From: Corynebacterium gottingense
GTDB taxonomy: Bacteria > Actinomycetota > Actinomycetes > Mycobacteriales > Mycobacteriaceae
Direction of reading: 5' to 3'
Assembly (NCBI RefSeq): GCF_003693265.1
Contig: NZ_RDRE01000006.1
Span: 62,001-126,000, forward strand
DNA length: 64,000 nucleotides
Shown: piece by piece, positions 52,219 through 62,881 of the stretch
How the letters are laid out: each line of letters begins with the position of its first letter
Numbering within the stretch: the stretch's first letter is position 1
The notes under the pieces: generated by a model
Database searches by the model: none
What the model was told of the DNA's origin: nothing
What the model saw: the letters and a program-made list of their open reading frames with translations, nothing else
Made by a program: the position numbers and the translations under genes

Positions 52219-52890
52219 ATGCTGGGGTCCGTGATTGATACAGCAAACAACGGCGGGCAGGACACCATCCTGCTCGACGTGGACGGCACCATCATCGATT
52301 CCTATCCCGGCATCCGCGAGGGATTCCTCCGCGGGCTCGACGCGGTGGGCGCGACGCGCCCCGCCGAGGACTTCATCCGCCGCATCCCCGGTCCGCCGAT
52401 GCGTGACTCCATGGCGGCAGCAGGCCTGGGACCCGACCAGGTCGAGCGTGCCATGCAGGCGTACTCCGACTACATGAGCAGCGAGGGCTGGCAGCGCTTC
52501 ACCGTCTTCGACGGCATGGCGGAGCTCATCGCCCGGTGGAAGGACGAGGGGTGGAAGGTGTGCACGGCGACGTCGAAAAGCGAGCACTTCGCGCGGCTGG
52601 CGCTGGAGCGCGCGGGGGTGCTTGAGCACATCGACTTCCTCGGCGCGGCGAACTGGGACGCCGGGCGCAGCACGAAGATCGAGGTCATCCAGTACGTGCT
52701 GGACAACGCGGACCCGTACCGCCCGGTGATGGTGGGCGACCGGATTCACGACTTCGCCGGCGCGGCCGAGTTCGGCCTGCCGTCCATAGCCGTGACCTGG
52801 GGCTACGGCGCCGAGGAGGAATGGGAACAGGCCACCTACGTGGCGCACACGTCGACTGAACTGGAGGACATTGTCCGTGAGTACTGCTAA
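52219..52890 (+). CDS. HAD-family phosphatase (phosphoglycolate-like)
   Basis: The 223-residue protein has HAD motif I LLDVDGTIIDSYPG (nucleophile D near 20), motif II TATSKSE near 115, motif III lysine near 150 (STKIEVIQY) and motif IV MVGDRIHDFAGA near 172. A cap domain with DSMAAAGLG lies between. It is similar to Gph-type phosphoglycolate phosphatases, but substrates of this group vary. The ATG at 52219 is divergent from the Nif3 start with only 23 bp between; a GTG 12 bp later could also start it. Its 3' end overlaps the PTP gene. Confidence 0.88.
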   Translation: MLGSVIDTANNGGQDTILLDVDGTIIDSYPGIREGFLRGLDAVGATRPAEDFIRRIPGPPMRDSMAAAGLGPDQVERAMQAYSDYMSSEGWQRFTVFDGMAELIARWKDEGWKVCTATSKSEHFARLALERAGVLEHIDFLGAANWDAGRSTKIEVIQYVLDNADPYRPVMVGDRIHDFAGAAEFGLPSIAVTWGYGAEEEWEQATYVAHTSTELEDIVREYC

Positions 52891-53377
52891 CCCCTTGCAC
52901 ATCGACTTCGTCTGCACCGGCAACATCTGCCGCTCGCCGATGGCCGAGGTCATCGTGCGCGACGCGCTCACCGCAGCGGGACTTGGTGGCGAGGTCCGCG
53001 TCACCTCCTCCGGCATCGGCGGCTGGCACGTCGGCGGCCCGGCCGACGAGCGCGCGCAAGCCGAGCTCGCCGCACACGGCTACGACGGCTCGCAGCACAA
53101 GGCCGCACAGTTCGGTGGCGACCGCTTCGACGCGGACCTCATCGTCGCCCTGGATACCAACCACGTCTCCGAGCTCGTCGCGCGCGGCGTACCGGAGCAG
53201 CGCGTGCGCCTGATCCGCTCCTTCGACCCCGCCGCGCCTGAGGGCGCCGGGGTCGCCGACCCCTACTACGGCGGCCCGGCCGGCTTCACCACCACGCGAG
53301 AGCAGATCGAGGCCGCCGTCGACGGCATCGTCGCCTGGGTCCGCGACCGGGTTCAGTCCCAGCCCCGCACCGACTAA
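52877..53377 (+). CDS. Low-molecular-weight protein tyrosine phosphatase
   Basis: The 166-residue protein has the P-loop VCTGNICRSPMAE near residues 12-24 (C and R catalytic) and the general acid Asp in ADPYYGG near 127. I chose the GTG at 52877 because GGAGG lies 9 bp upstream; a TTG at 52871 is too close to it. The gene overlaps the end of the HAD gene by 14 bp, so both are co-translated. PtpA-type enzymes dephosphorylate protein tyrosines; corynebacterial targets are not known to me. Confidence 0.92.
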   Translation: MSTANPLHIDFVCTGNICRSPMAEVIVRDALTAAGLGGEVRVTSSGIGGWHVGGPADERAQAELAAHGYDGSQHKAAQFGGDRFDADLIVALDTNHVSELVARGVPEQRVRLIRSFDPAAPEGAGVADPYYGGPAGFTTTREQIEAAVDGIVAWVRDRVQSQPRTD

Positions 53378-53388
53378 ACTAGGCCAGC

Positions 53389-54384
53389 GTGAAGGGCGAA
53401 CAGGAACGAGAACAGAAGCGAGACGGCACGCGCGGAACTGCCGAGAAGCGGTGGTGGAAAACCTTTCTCACCCCGGGCTGGATCATCGCCGCGATCCTGA
53501 TCGCCCTGTTCTCCTACTACGCGTTCACCTTCCTCGCCCCCTGGCAGCTGGGGAAGAACGAGGCGCTCGAGCAGCGCAACGAGCACATCAGCGAAGCGTT
53601 CGACCACGACCCGGTCCCGCTTTCGGACCTGCTCGGAGCGGACGGCACCATCAGCCAGGACAGCGAGTGGGCCCGCGTCACCGCCACCGGCCACTACCTA
53701 GACCGCACCGTGCTGCTGCGCCTGCGCCCCGTGGACCGCAACCCCGCCTTCCAGGTCCTCACCCCCTTCGCGCTGGACAACGGCCCCACCATCCTGGTCA
53801 ACCGCGGGTGGGTCCCCGCCGAGAACTCCACCCAGGTGCCCGAAATCGCGCCTGCCCCCACCGGCGACGTCACGCTGGAGGCCATGCTCCTTGCCGGCGA
53901 GCCCACGCACCCCAAGGCGCCGATGCAGGACCAGGGCTACGACATGGTCTACTCCATCGCCCCCGCCCAGGTCGGTGAGCTCACCGGCACCGAACTGGTC
54001 GCCCCCTACCTGCAGCTGCTCTCCGGCCAGCCCGGCGAGCTCACCGCCATCCCGCTGCCCGTGCTCGAGACCGGCAACCACCTCTCCTACGGCCTGCAGT
54101 GGATCGCGTTCGGCATCATGGCGCCGGCGGGCCTCATCTACTTCATCGTCGCCGAGACCCGCGAGCGCCGCCGCTTCCGCGAGGAGCAGGAGCAAATGCT
54201 TCTCGACGCCCCCGCCTCCGGCCCCGGGCCCGGGCCCGACCCCGAGTCTGCGGATGAGGAGGGTGAGGGTGGCGTCGAAAAGCATGCCCCAATGCCCCCG
54301 GCCCCCGCGCGGTCGCGGGCGCGCTACGGCGACGGTCGGCGCAACCCGTGGCAGCGCGCCTACGATAGGCAGGAGGAACGCTGA
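53389..54384 (+). CDS. SURF1 family cytochrome oxidase assembly protein
   Basis: The 331-residue protein has two membrane helices (about 31-50 and 238-257) flanking an extracytoplasmic SURF1 domain: FLAPWQLGKNEALEQRN near 44, GHYLDRTVLLRLRPV near 101, ILVNRGWVPAE near 137. SURF1 helps insert heme into subunit I of cytochrome oxidase, consistent with ctaC and ctaF in the window. The GTG start follows TAAACT by 8 bp without a ribosome-binding site, so likely leaderless. The Pro/Gly-rich cytoplasmic tail holds two dispersed-motif variants (54198 and 54271). Confidence 0.9.
   Translation: MKGEQEREQKRDGTRGTAEKRWWKTFLTPGWIIAAILIALFSYYAFTFLAPWQLGKNEALEQRNEHISEAFDHDPVPLSDLLGADGTISQDSEWARVTATGHYLDRTVLLRLRPVDRNPAFQVLTPFALDNGPTILVNRGWVPAENSTQVPEIAPAPTGDVTLEAMLLAGEPTHPKAPMQDQGYDMVYSIAPAQVGELTGTELVAPYLQLLSGQPGELTAIPLPVLETGNHLSYGLQWIAFGIMAPAGLIYFIVAETRERRRFREEQEQMLLDAPASGPGPGPDPESADEEGEGGVEKHAPMPPAPARSRARYGDGRRNPWQRAYDRQEER
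54198..54210 (-). repeat. Dispersed motif, G variant, in SURF1 tail
   Basis: GCTTCTCGACGCC followed by CCC, read as LLDAPAS. Confidence 0.65.
54271..54283 (+). repeat. Dispersed motif, A variant, in SURF1 tail
   Basis: GGCGTCGAAAAGC, read as GGVEKHA; opposite orientation to the copy 60 bp upstream. Confidence 0.65.
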
Positions 54385-54406
54385 CCCCGGCGCAGGAAGG
54401 ATCCCG

Positions 54407-55123
54407 ATGCCACCGCAACTGACCGTCACCGACCACGACATTCTCGCCGCCCACCTGGACCTTTTCCGCCGCGCCGGGCTGACGCTCGCACCCGGCATCG
54501 AGATCGCCGACGTTGAGGACGGCGTCTGCGACGACCTCGAGGGCTTCCGCGTCGCCCCCGCGACAACGGTGCTTTCGCTTATCGACGCCGACGCACACCC
54601 CTTCTTCACCTCCGTCACCTTCTCCGACGGACTCGACGGCCCCCGCATCCCCTCCACGCACGCGCAGCTGCCGGCGTACGTCCACGCGATCTGCGACCCC
54701 GCCGGCACGGACCTACGCGACGTCGCCGTCGTGCCCGACCCGGGCTCCGCTACTGCCGGCACGCTGCGCCTCCAGTTCGGCGAGTGGGACGTGGTCGACG
54801 TCTCCTACGACCTGACGAGCGGTGGCTGGGAGCCGGACCGCGTGAACGGGTCGCGCGGGCTGGTCCCCGACCTCATCGCCGCTGCGCTGCCGACGGGCGG
54901 GGAGGCAGCCCTCTTCGCCACCGCCGACGGCGACACCGCGATCATCTACCTCACGCCGAAGACCGGCGCGGATGCGGGCGTTGCGCACGGCCGTCCCGCG
55001 CCGCACACCTCCCCGGATGCAAAGAAGCCGGTCACCGCCGCGGCCGCGCGGGCGGCGGAGCGCAACACGGCGATTGACAACCTGCTCACGGTCCTGGCTG
55101 CGGAGTCCGAAGCAGACGCGTAG
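54407..55123 (+). CDS. Hypothetical protein (238 residues)
   Basis: The protein starts MPPQLTVTDHDILAAHLDLF, and AGGAAGG lies upstream of the ATG. It has no signal or membrane helix, is acidic overall, and ends in an Ala-rich helical tail (AAAARAAERNTAIDNLLTVL). Motif TTVLSLIDADAHP near residue 49 contains the exact dispersed element GCTTATCGACGCC (54577). I do not recognise a family. It is 22 bp downstream of SURF1 and 10 bp upstream of the alcohol dehydrogenase gene, on the same strand. Confidence 0.65.
   Translation: MPPQLTVTDHDILAAHLDLFRRAGLTLAPGIEIADVEDGVCDDLEGFRVAPATTVLSLIDADAHPFFTSVTFSDGLDGPRIPSTHAQLPAYVHAICDPAGTDLRDVAVVPDPGSATAGTLRLQFGEWDVVDVSYDLTSGGWEPDRVNGSRGLVPDLIAAALPTGGEAALFATADGDTAIIYLTPKTGADAGVAHGRPAPHTSPDAKKPVTAAAARAAERNTAIDNLLTVLAAESEADA
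54577..54589 (-). repeat. Dispersed motif, exact, in hypothetical gene
   Basis: GCTTTC plus GCTTATCGACGCC, read as LSLIDADA. Confidence 0.85.
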
Positions 55124-55133
55124 GGTTGGTGAC

Positions 55134-56204
55134 ATGACAATCACCAGCAAAGTCCTGCAGAAAGTCAGCCCCGACGCACCGTTCAAGGTCGTCGAGATCG
55201 AGCGCCGCGACCCGCGCGAAGACGACGTGGTCATTGACATCAAGGCCGCGGGCATCTGCCACTCCGACATCCACACGATCCGCAACGAGTGGGGCGAGGC
55301 CCACTTCCCGCTCACCGTGGGCCACGAGATCGCGGGCGTGGTCGAGGCGGTGGGCAGCAAGGTGACCAAGTTCAAGGTCGGCGACCGCGTGGGCGTCGGC
55401 TGCCTGGTCAACTCCTGCGGCGAGTGCGAGCAGTGCAAGAACGGCCAGGAGCAGAACTGTCTCAACGGCAACGTGGGCACCTACAACTCCGAGGACGTCG
55501 ACGGCACCATCACCCAGGGCGGCTACGCCGAAAAGGTCGTCGTGAACGAGAACTTCGTCTGCACGATCCCGGATGGGCTGGATTTCGACGTCGCCGCGCC
55601 CCTCCTCTGCGCCGGCATCACCACCTACGGGCCGCTCGCCCGCTGGAACGTGAAGGAGGGCGACAAGGTGGCCATCGTCGGACTCGGCGGGCTCGGCCAC
55701 ATGGGCGTACAAATCGCCGCCGTGAAGGGTGCCGAGGTCACCGTGATCTCGCGCTCGCTGCGCAAGGAGAAGGAGGCGTACGAGCTCGGCGCCCACCACG
55801 TGCTGGCCACCGGCGAGGACGAGGACTTCTTTGCCAACCACTGCGGCGAGTTCGACGTGATCCTGTCCACCATCTCCGCGCACTACTCGCTCGATGACTA
55901 CCTGCAGCTCCTCAAGCCGCGCGGCATCATGTCCGTCGTCGGCCTGCCGCCGGAGCAGCTGGGCGTACACATGGGCAGCCTGGTCGGCGGCGGCAAGGTC
56001 CTGACCGGCAACAACATCGGTGGCATCGCCGAGACCCAGGAGATGCTCGACCTCTGCGCGGAACACGGCATCGGCGCGGTGATTGAGAAGATCGGCGTGG
56101 ACGACGTCGACGCCGCCTACGAGCGAGTCGTGGCGGGCGACGTGAAGTTCCGCTTCGTCATCGACACCGAGACGTTCTCGGAGGCTACTTCCGCAGCAGT
56201 TTAA
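55134..56204 (+). CDS. Zinc-dependent alcohol dehydrogenase (AdhA/YahK-like)
   Basis: The 356-residue medium-chain dehydrogenase has catalytic zinc ligands in AAGICHSDIHTIRNEWGEA near 40 and GHEIAGVVEAVG near 63, structural zinc cysteines in CGECEQCKNGQEQNC near 95, and the NAD(P)-binding GLGGLGHMGVQIA near 183. The pattern is that of the cinnamyl alcohol/aldehyde reductase group, which reduces various aldehydes with NADPH. Its 3' end overlaps the convergent exonuclease gene by 20 bp. Substrate unknown. Confidence 0.92.
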   Translation: MTITSKVLQKVSPDAPFKVVEIERRDPREDDVVIDIKAAGICHSDIHTIRNEWGEAHFPLTVGHEIAGVVEAVGSKVTKFKVGDRVGVGCLVNSCGECEQCKNGQEQNCLNGNVGTYNSEDVDGTITQGGYAEKVVVNENFVCTIPDGLDFDVAAPLLCAGITTYGPLARWNVKEGDKVAIVGLGGLGHMGVQIAAVKGAEVTVISRSLRKEKEAYELGAHHVLATGEDEDFFANHCGEFDVILSTISAHYSLDDYLQLLKPRGIMSVVGLPPEQLGVHMGSLVGGGKVLTGNNIGGIAETQEMLDLCAEHGIGAVIEKIGVDDVDAAYERVVAGDVKFRFVIDTETFSEATSAAV

Positions 56205-58017
56205 TCACGGCGACGATCCCGGACAGGGTCGTGCTGAGCGCCGCCCCCATGAACACGAGCGCGACCGTGATCGCGACCGGGTGCTCTCCCGGCATTCCCA
56301 GCCCGGCACCGAGCACGATGATCAGCACTGCGGTCACCGCCATCGTGATCGCCGACCACTTGCAGACCCGCGCGGCGCCGTTCCGCTTCTTCGCCGGCGA
56401 CTCTGCGTCCGGCACGGTCACAGTGTTCGGCGGGGCGCTCGCCGGGGCGTTTGACGGGGTGCTTGACGACGCCAACGGGTCCTCAAACAACTCATCCGCA
56501 GCCGAGTACGCGTACGGACTCCCCGGCACCGGGGTGGCCACCGGGCGCGGGAGCGGCTCCGGCGCTGGCTCTTCCAGCGCTTTAGGCGCTGCCGGCTCGG
56601 GCGCGCCGTCGGCGGCGAGCTCCACGATGAGCTCCACGAGCTTGTTGCAGCGCTTCTCCCCCACGCCGCGCAGCTGAAGCAGGTCGGCGGCGCTGGCCTT
56701 GAGCATCAGCGGGTGCTGCTCGCGCCAGGCATCGAGGTACTTGTCAATCCCGGTGCCCGTCGCCTCGGGCCGGTGCTCCGGGCGGAGGTGGTCGGACATC
56801 TCGTACAGCGGGCGTTCGGGGTTGCGTGCGATCCACAGCGCCGCGATCTGCGCCGGCGACGCGCCCGTCCGTTGCGCGTCCTCGGGGGTGAGCCAGGAGA
56901 AGGGGGCGGTGGCGGTGGCGTCGATAATCGCCCCCGCACTGCCTGAGCCCATTGCGGCGATGAGCTGGGCAAACCGGGTCTCTTTGACGATGGGCACGCC
57001 GTACTCGCGGGCCTTGCGCGCCTTGCCGCTCATGGAGTCGGGGTTGGCGGCGACGAGCACCGCGCACTTCTTGGTCACCCCGCCCACGTCCAGGCCCGCG
57101 GCGGTGGCGCGCTCGGTCCACGCGTCGCGCGGGATGTCCAGCGCGCCGGTGAGCGCGACCCGGTCGCCGGGCTTGAGCACGACGCCGTCGTCATCAGTCT
57201 GCGGGTCCTCGAGCAGGCCGGCTGTGTTCACGCCCAGGGCTGCGGCGACCGCGAGCAGCTCCGCGCGCTCATCGTCGGTGATCACCCCATCGGCCCAGGC
57301 CTCGACGACGAGCTGCCGGGTGAACTCCTCGTTGATAGCCTCGACGTCCTCCGCCGCCAACCCGGTCGCGGCGGCCTCGAGCAGGCGGGCTTCGTCGCGG
57401 GTGATCTCCTTGTCCTTGAGCGCGTGCGCCAGCCTGCGCCGATACGTCTCCTCGCCCCACTCGCCGCTCGACGGCAGCGCGCGCGACAGTTGCTCAATCC
57501 GCGTGCCCGCCTGCCGCGCCTGCTGGCTGTAGAAGTACCGCAGGAGCTCCGCCGTGGCCTCGGCGTCCGCCAACGCGGAGTGCGCCCGCTTGTTCGTGAT
57601 GTTCGCCAGCGCGAGAGCTTCGCTCAGCTTACCGACGCCCATATACTCCCTGGCCAGCCGCATCGTATCCACCCACGCCTCCGGCACCCAGTTGGCCATC
57701 CCCGCCCTGGCCAGCTCGGTCTGCAGGAACCGCTTTTCAAACGACGCGTTGTGAGCGACCGGCGTGCGCCCCTGCAGCAGGCCGCGCAATTCGTCCGCGA
57801 CCTGGTCGAACGTCGGCGCGTCAACCACATCGGTCGCGGAAATGCCGTGGATGTGCGTGTTGGGGATGTCACGCATGGGCTGCACCAGCGTCCGCCACGT
57901 CCGCTCCGCCGACAGGTCCGGCCCCAATTGGACGACACCGATCTCCACGATCCGGTCGAACTTGCCAAACCCCGTGGTCTCGAGGTCGATGACCGCATAA
58001 CCGCTGTCCTGGCCCAC
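56185..58017 (-). CDS. DEDDh exonuclease with BRCT domain and C-terminal membrane segment
   Basis: About 610 residues. I chose the GTG at 58017 because GGAGG lies 9 bp upstream; an ATG at 58026 abuts that site. Domain order: DEDDh exonuclease (VIDLETTGFGKFDRIVEIGV at start, VAHNASFEKRF near 90, AHSALADAEATAEL near 147); a helical region; BRCT (DRVALTGALDIPRDAWTERA near 282); a DNA-binding helical segment (LQLRGVGEKRCNKLVELI near 460) with a Pro-rich linker; then two membrane helices (about 560-600). The first half is DnaQ/PolC-like. Anchoring this type of nuclease at the membrane is unusual; I know no assigned role. Confidence 0.85.
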   Translation of the reverse strand: MGQDSGYAVIDLETTGFGKFDRIVEIGVVQLGPDLSAERTWRTLVQPMRDIPNTHIHGISATDVVDAPTFDQVADELRGLLQGRTPVAHNASFEKRFLQTELARAGMANWVPEAWVDTMRLAREYMGVGKLSEALALANITNKRAHSALADAEATAELLRYFYSQQARQAGTRIEQLSRALPSSGEWGEETYRRRLAHALKDKEITRDEARLLEAAATGLAAEDVEAINEEFTRQLVVEAWADGVITDDERAELLAVAAALGVNTAGLLEDPQTDDDGVVLKPGDRVALTGALDIPRDAWTERATAAGLDVGGVTKKCAVLVAANPDSMSGKARKAREYGVPIVKETRFAQLIAAMGSGSAGAIIDATATAPFSWLTPEDAQRTGASPAQIAALWIARNPERPLYEMSDHLRPEHRPEATGTGIDKYLDAWREQHPLMLKASAADLLQLRGVGEKRCNKLVELIVELAADGAPEPAAPKALEEPAPEPLPRPVATPVPGSPYAYSAADELFEDPLASSSTPSNAPASAPPNTVTVPDAESPAKKRNGAARVCKWSAITMAVTAVLIIVLGAGLGMPGEHPVAITVALVFMGAALSTTLSGIVAVIKLLRK

Positions 58018-58170
58018 CGCTGACATCCTCCTCCGCGTCGCGCGACTGTTCCCTCCAGGCTAGTGGGCGGCCCGTGCGCGGAGTGCGCGTGGTCCGGGTG
58101 GGGCTGCCGGCGCGCGCCTGGTGCGCCTCGGTTGCGCCCTGATGTGCTCCGGTTGCGCCCCCGCTTCGCC

Positions 58171-58240
58171 AAATACCGATACCAGCATGACGAGAACGCA
58201 GCTCTAGAGCAGCGAAATCGGGGTCTTACTATCGGTATCT
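58171..58240. repeat. Large imperfect palindrome upstream of tRNA-Val terminator
   Basis: ATACCGATA (58173-58181) and TATCGGTAT (58230-58238) are inverted around a perfect palindrome GCTCTAGAGC (58201-58210); both are centred on the same point (58205.5), with further matches between. It could be an operator, a relic element or a structured RNA. Confidence 0.6.
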
Positions 58241-58301
58241 GCAAAACTGAGCGCTCCGAGGACCTGACCGCACCGCCCCCGCCTCGCCCCCGCCAGCACG
58301 A

Positions 58302-58349
58302 CGAAAGCCGCCTCCCGGCCCCGGGATGGGGGCGGAAGGCGGCTTCCAG
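58302..58349 (-). terminator. Hairpin terminator of tRNA-Val
   Basis: GAAGCCGCCTTCC on the minus strand pairs with GGAGGCGGCTTTC further on; it lies immediately 3' of the tRNA gene. Confidence 0.75.
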
Positions 58350-58353
58350 GCTG

Positions 58354-58426
58354 TGCGCCATGACGGGCTCGAACCGCCGACCTACTGGGTGTAAACCAGT
58401 TGCTCTTCCAGCTGAGCTAACGGCGC
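58354..58426 (-). tRNA. tRNA-Val (anticodon TAC)
   Basis: The minus strand folds into a cloverleaf: acceptor GCGCCGT with ATGGCGC plus discriminator A, D-arm around GCTCAGCTGGAAGAGC, anticodon loop TTTACAC giving TAC, and T-arm GGCGGTTCGAGCCCGTC. CCA is not encoded. Decodes GTA and related valine codons. Confidence 0.95.
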
Positions 58427-58493
58427 GCTAGCGGTAAAGGTTAGCAGAACTTGCCACGGCCGCCTAACGCGCAGGTCACGCCGTGACTCGACG

Positions 58494-58904
58494 CTACTTC
58501 TTGGTGCCCGCGGGGGTGAGGCAGGAGCCCTGCCATTCGCCGAAGCGGTCGGCCTTGGTCTGCATTAGGCCGGCGAGCTGGGCGGACTCGGAGATCTCGC
58601 CCGGGTGGACGCCGCCGGGCTTGGAGGCGCCCGGGGTCATGAGCCAGACGCGGCCGGAGTCGCCGAGGTTGCGGATGGCATCCATGAGCGCGTCGACGAG
58701 GTCGCCGTCGTCGGAGCGGAACCAGAGCAGGACGACATCGCAGAGCTCGTCGGTGGACTCGTCCAGAAGCTGTTCGCCGACCGCGTCCTCGATGGCCTCC
58801 GAGATGGAAGAATCGGCGTCTTCGTCCCAGCCGATCTCCTGCACGATGTCGTCGGCGTGAATGCCCAAGCGGTCTGCGTACGTGTTGACACCTGCGGCGC
58901 CCAA
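58494..58904 (-). CDS. DUF3052 family protein
   Basis: The 136-residue acidic protein contains YADRLGIHADDIVQEIGWDE, EQLLDESTDELCDVVLLWFR, DDGDLVDALMDAIRNL and VWLMTPGASKPGGVHPGEIS, the DUF3052 pattern known across actinobacteria. I chose the TTG at 58904, which has GGAGG 10 bp upstream; longer extension upstream in frame is not protein-like. Function unknown. In several actinobacteria the gene lies next to aceE, as here, divergently. Confidence 0.85.
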   Translation of the reverse strand: MGAAGVNTYADRLGIHADDIVQEIGWDEDADSSISEAIEDAVGEQLLDESTDELCDVVLLWFRSDDGDLVDALMDAIRNLGDSGRVWLMTPGASKPGGVHPGEISESAQLAGLMQTKADRFGEWQGSCLTPAGTKK

Positions 58905-59045
58905 AGTCTTGTTTCCTCCATGTTTGGTAATGAACGACAGTGCAATAGAGCTTACATCTGTTGTAATGGGAGTGAGGGGTGAAAGGGAAAATGGGGGCGT
59001 CGATAGGCAACTGCCCCCGCGCAGGGGCAAAAACAAAAAACCAAG

Positions 59046-59051
59046 TAATGT
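59046..59051 (+). promoter_or_regulatory. Putative -10 of aceE
   Basis: TAATGT lies 39 bp before the GTG start, in an AT-rich patch preceded by a GCCCC/GGGGC hairpin and a motif variant at 58993. GGGAGG at 59078-59083 is the ribosome-binding site. Confidence 0.45.
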
Positions 59052-59090
59052 AGGAAGAAACATTGCCCAACCATTTAGGGAGGATTTCTC

Positions 59091-61847
<2,757 letters not shown>

Positions 61848-61856
61848 GGGCTCCCC

Positions 61857-61869
61857 GCTTATCGACGCC
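61857..61869 (-). repeat. Dispersed motif, exact, after aceE
   Basis: GCTTATCGACGCC, 10 bp after the aceE stop, intergenic between convergent genes. Confidence 0.85.
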
Positions 61870-61952
61870 ACGCCCCCGCCGCGCCACGCGCGGCGGGGCG
61901 TCCCGCGTTTCAGGAAACAGCGCGCGCATCAGGCGCGCCGGAGGTGCACACC

Positions 61953-62879
61953 CTACGCCGAGCGCGTGGGGACGGTGATGCCGTCGCCGAAGATGCCCGC
62001 CAGCTGCGGGAGCAAGAACGCGACGGCGCCTCCGATGGCGGCGATCAGCCCGATGACCAGGGCCGCCACCTGCGCGTTAGAGGAACCCGCCTGCGCGGTT
62101 CCGGTCTTCCCCGGCTCCGCGGGCTTCCCGGTGCCGGTTGTACCTGCAGTACCCGTGCCCTTGCTCACGCCCTTGCCGGTGTTGCTCACCACGAACTTCG
62201 TGTTGTCGGTGGTCCCGTCTGGGTAGGTAGTGGTGACGGCGAACTCGGAGCCCCACGCCGTGTCCTTAGGGATCGTCGTGGTGACGGTCCCGTGCTCGTC
62301 CACGTGCACGTTCCACTTCTCGGAGGACTCGACGTGCCACCTGTTCACGTCGCTGCCAAGCGGTGTCTCGTACAGGTTGAACGGCGAGATGGTCAGCTTC
62401 TGGCCGGGGTCGCCCTCGACCGAGTCATACAGCGGCTCGTAGAGGTATTCGCTGGTGGGCGTGAGCTTCGGCGTCACCTGCACGATCTCAGTCGAGCCGT
62501 CCGGGTAGTTGATGCGGATGTCCACCTTGTCCGAGGTGTTCGGCCCGGCGTGCACCAGGGTGGGGCGCGAATGGGTGAGGTTGACCTGCAGCTGGTCCTT
62601 CTCCCGCTTGGTCATCAGCGGCTTGGTCAGGTTGTCCTGCGCGATCAGCTTCCAGGTCGCCCCGTCGGGCATGCCCTCCAGGTCGAAGAAGGCCGAGGTG
62701 CTGATCCACTGCCCCGGGACGGTGCGCACCACCTGCGGCTCGGCGGAGACGTAGGGCTGGTAGGTGTCCTTCATCGACTGGGCAGCCGGGGCGGCCTGTG
62801 CTGCGGGCGCGACGACGGCGCTCGCGCCCACGGCGAGGGCAACGGCGCAGGTGACCGAGGTGGGGGCGATTCGCAGCAC
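61953..62879 (-). CDS. Secreted YPDG-repeat surface protein
   Basis: The 308-residue protein has a signal peptide (CAVALAVGASAVVAPAAQAA, about 11-30). Two or three repeated domains follow, with the Rib/alpha-type word RINYPDGSTEIVQVTP near 123 and TTYPDGTTDNTKFVVS near 219. A Gly/Thr/Lys/Pro-rich stalk (about 235-265) and a C-terminal membrane helix (ALVIGLIAAIGGAVAFLLP) come next. No LPxTG is seen, so anchoring is by the helix. Rib/YPDG domains occur in actinobacterial surface proteins; the binding partner is unknown. It is 2 bp from the hydrolase gene, likely co-transcribed. Confidence 0.8.
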   Translation of the reverse strand: MLRIAPTSVTCAVALAVGASAVVAPAAQAAPAAQSMKDTYQPYVSAEPQVVRTVPGQWISTSAFFDLEGMPDGATWKLIAQDNLTKPLMTKREKDQLQVNLTHSRPTLVHAGPNTSDKVDIRINYPDGSTEIVQVTPKLTPTSEYLYEPLYDSVEGDPGQKLTISPFNLYETPLGSDVNRWHVESSEKWNVHVDEHGTVTTTIPKDTAWGSEFAVTTTYPDGTTDNTKFVVSNTGKGVSKGTGTAGTTGTGKPAEPGKTGTAQAGSSNAQVAALVIGLIAAIGGAVAFLLPQLAGIFGDGITVPTRSA

Positions 62880-62881
62880 GG

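Noticed and set aside
58981..59040. Hairpin before aceE as a transcription terminator of the plus strand
   Set aside because: The GCCCC/GGGGC stem is followed by A's, not T's, on the plus strand.
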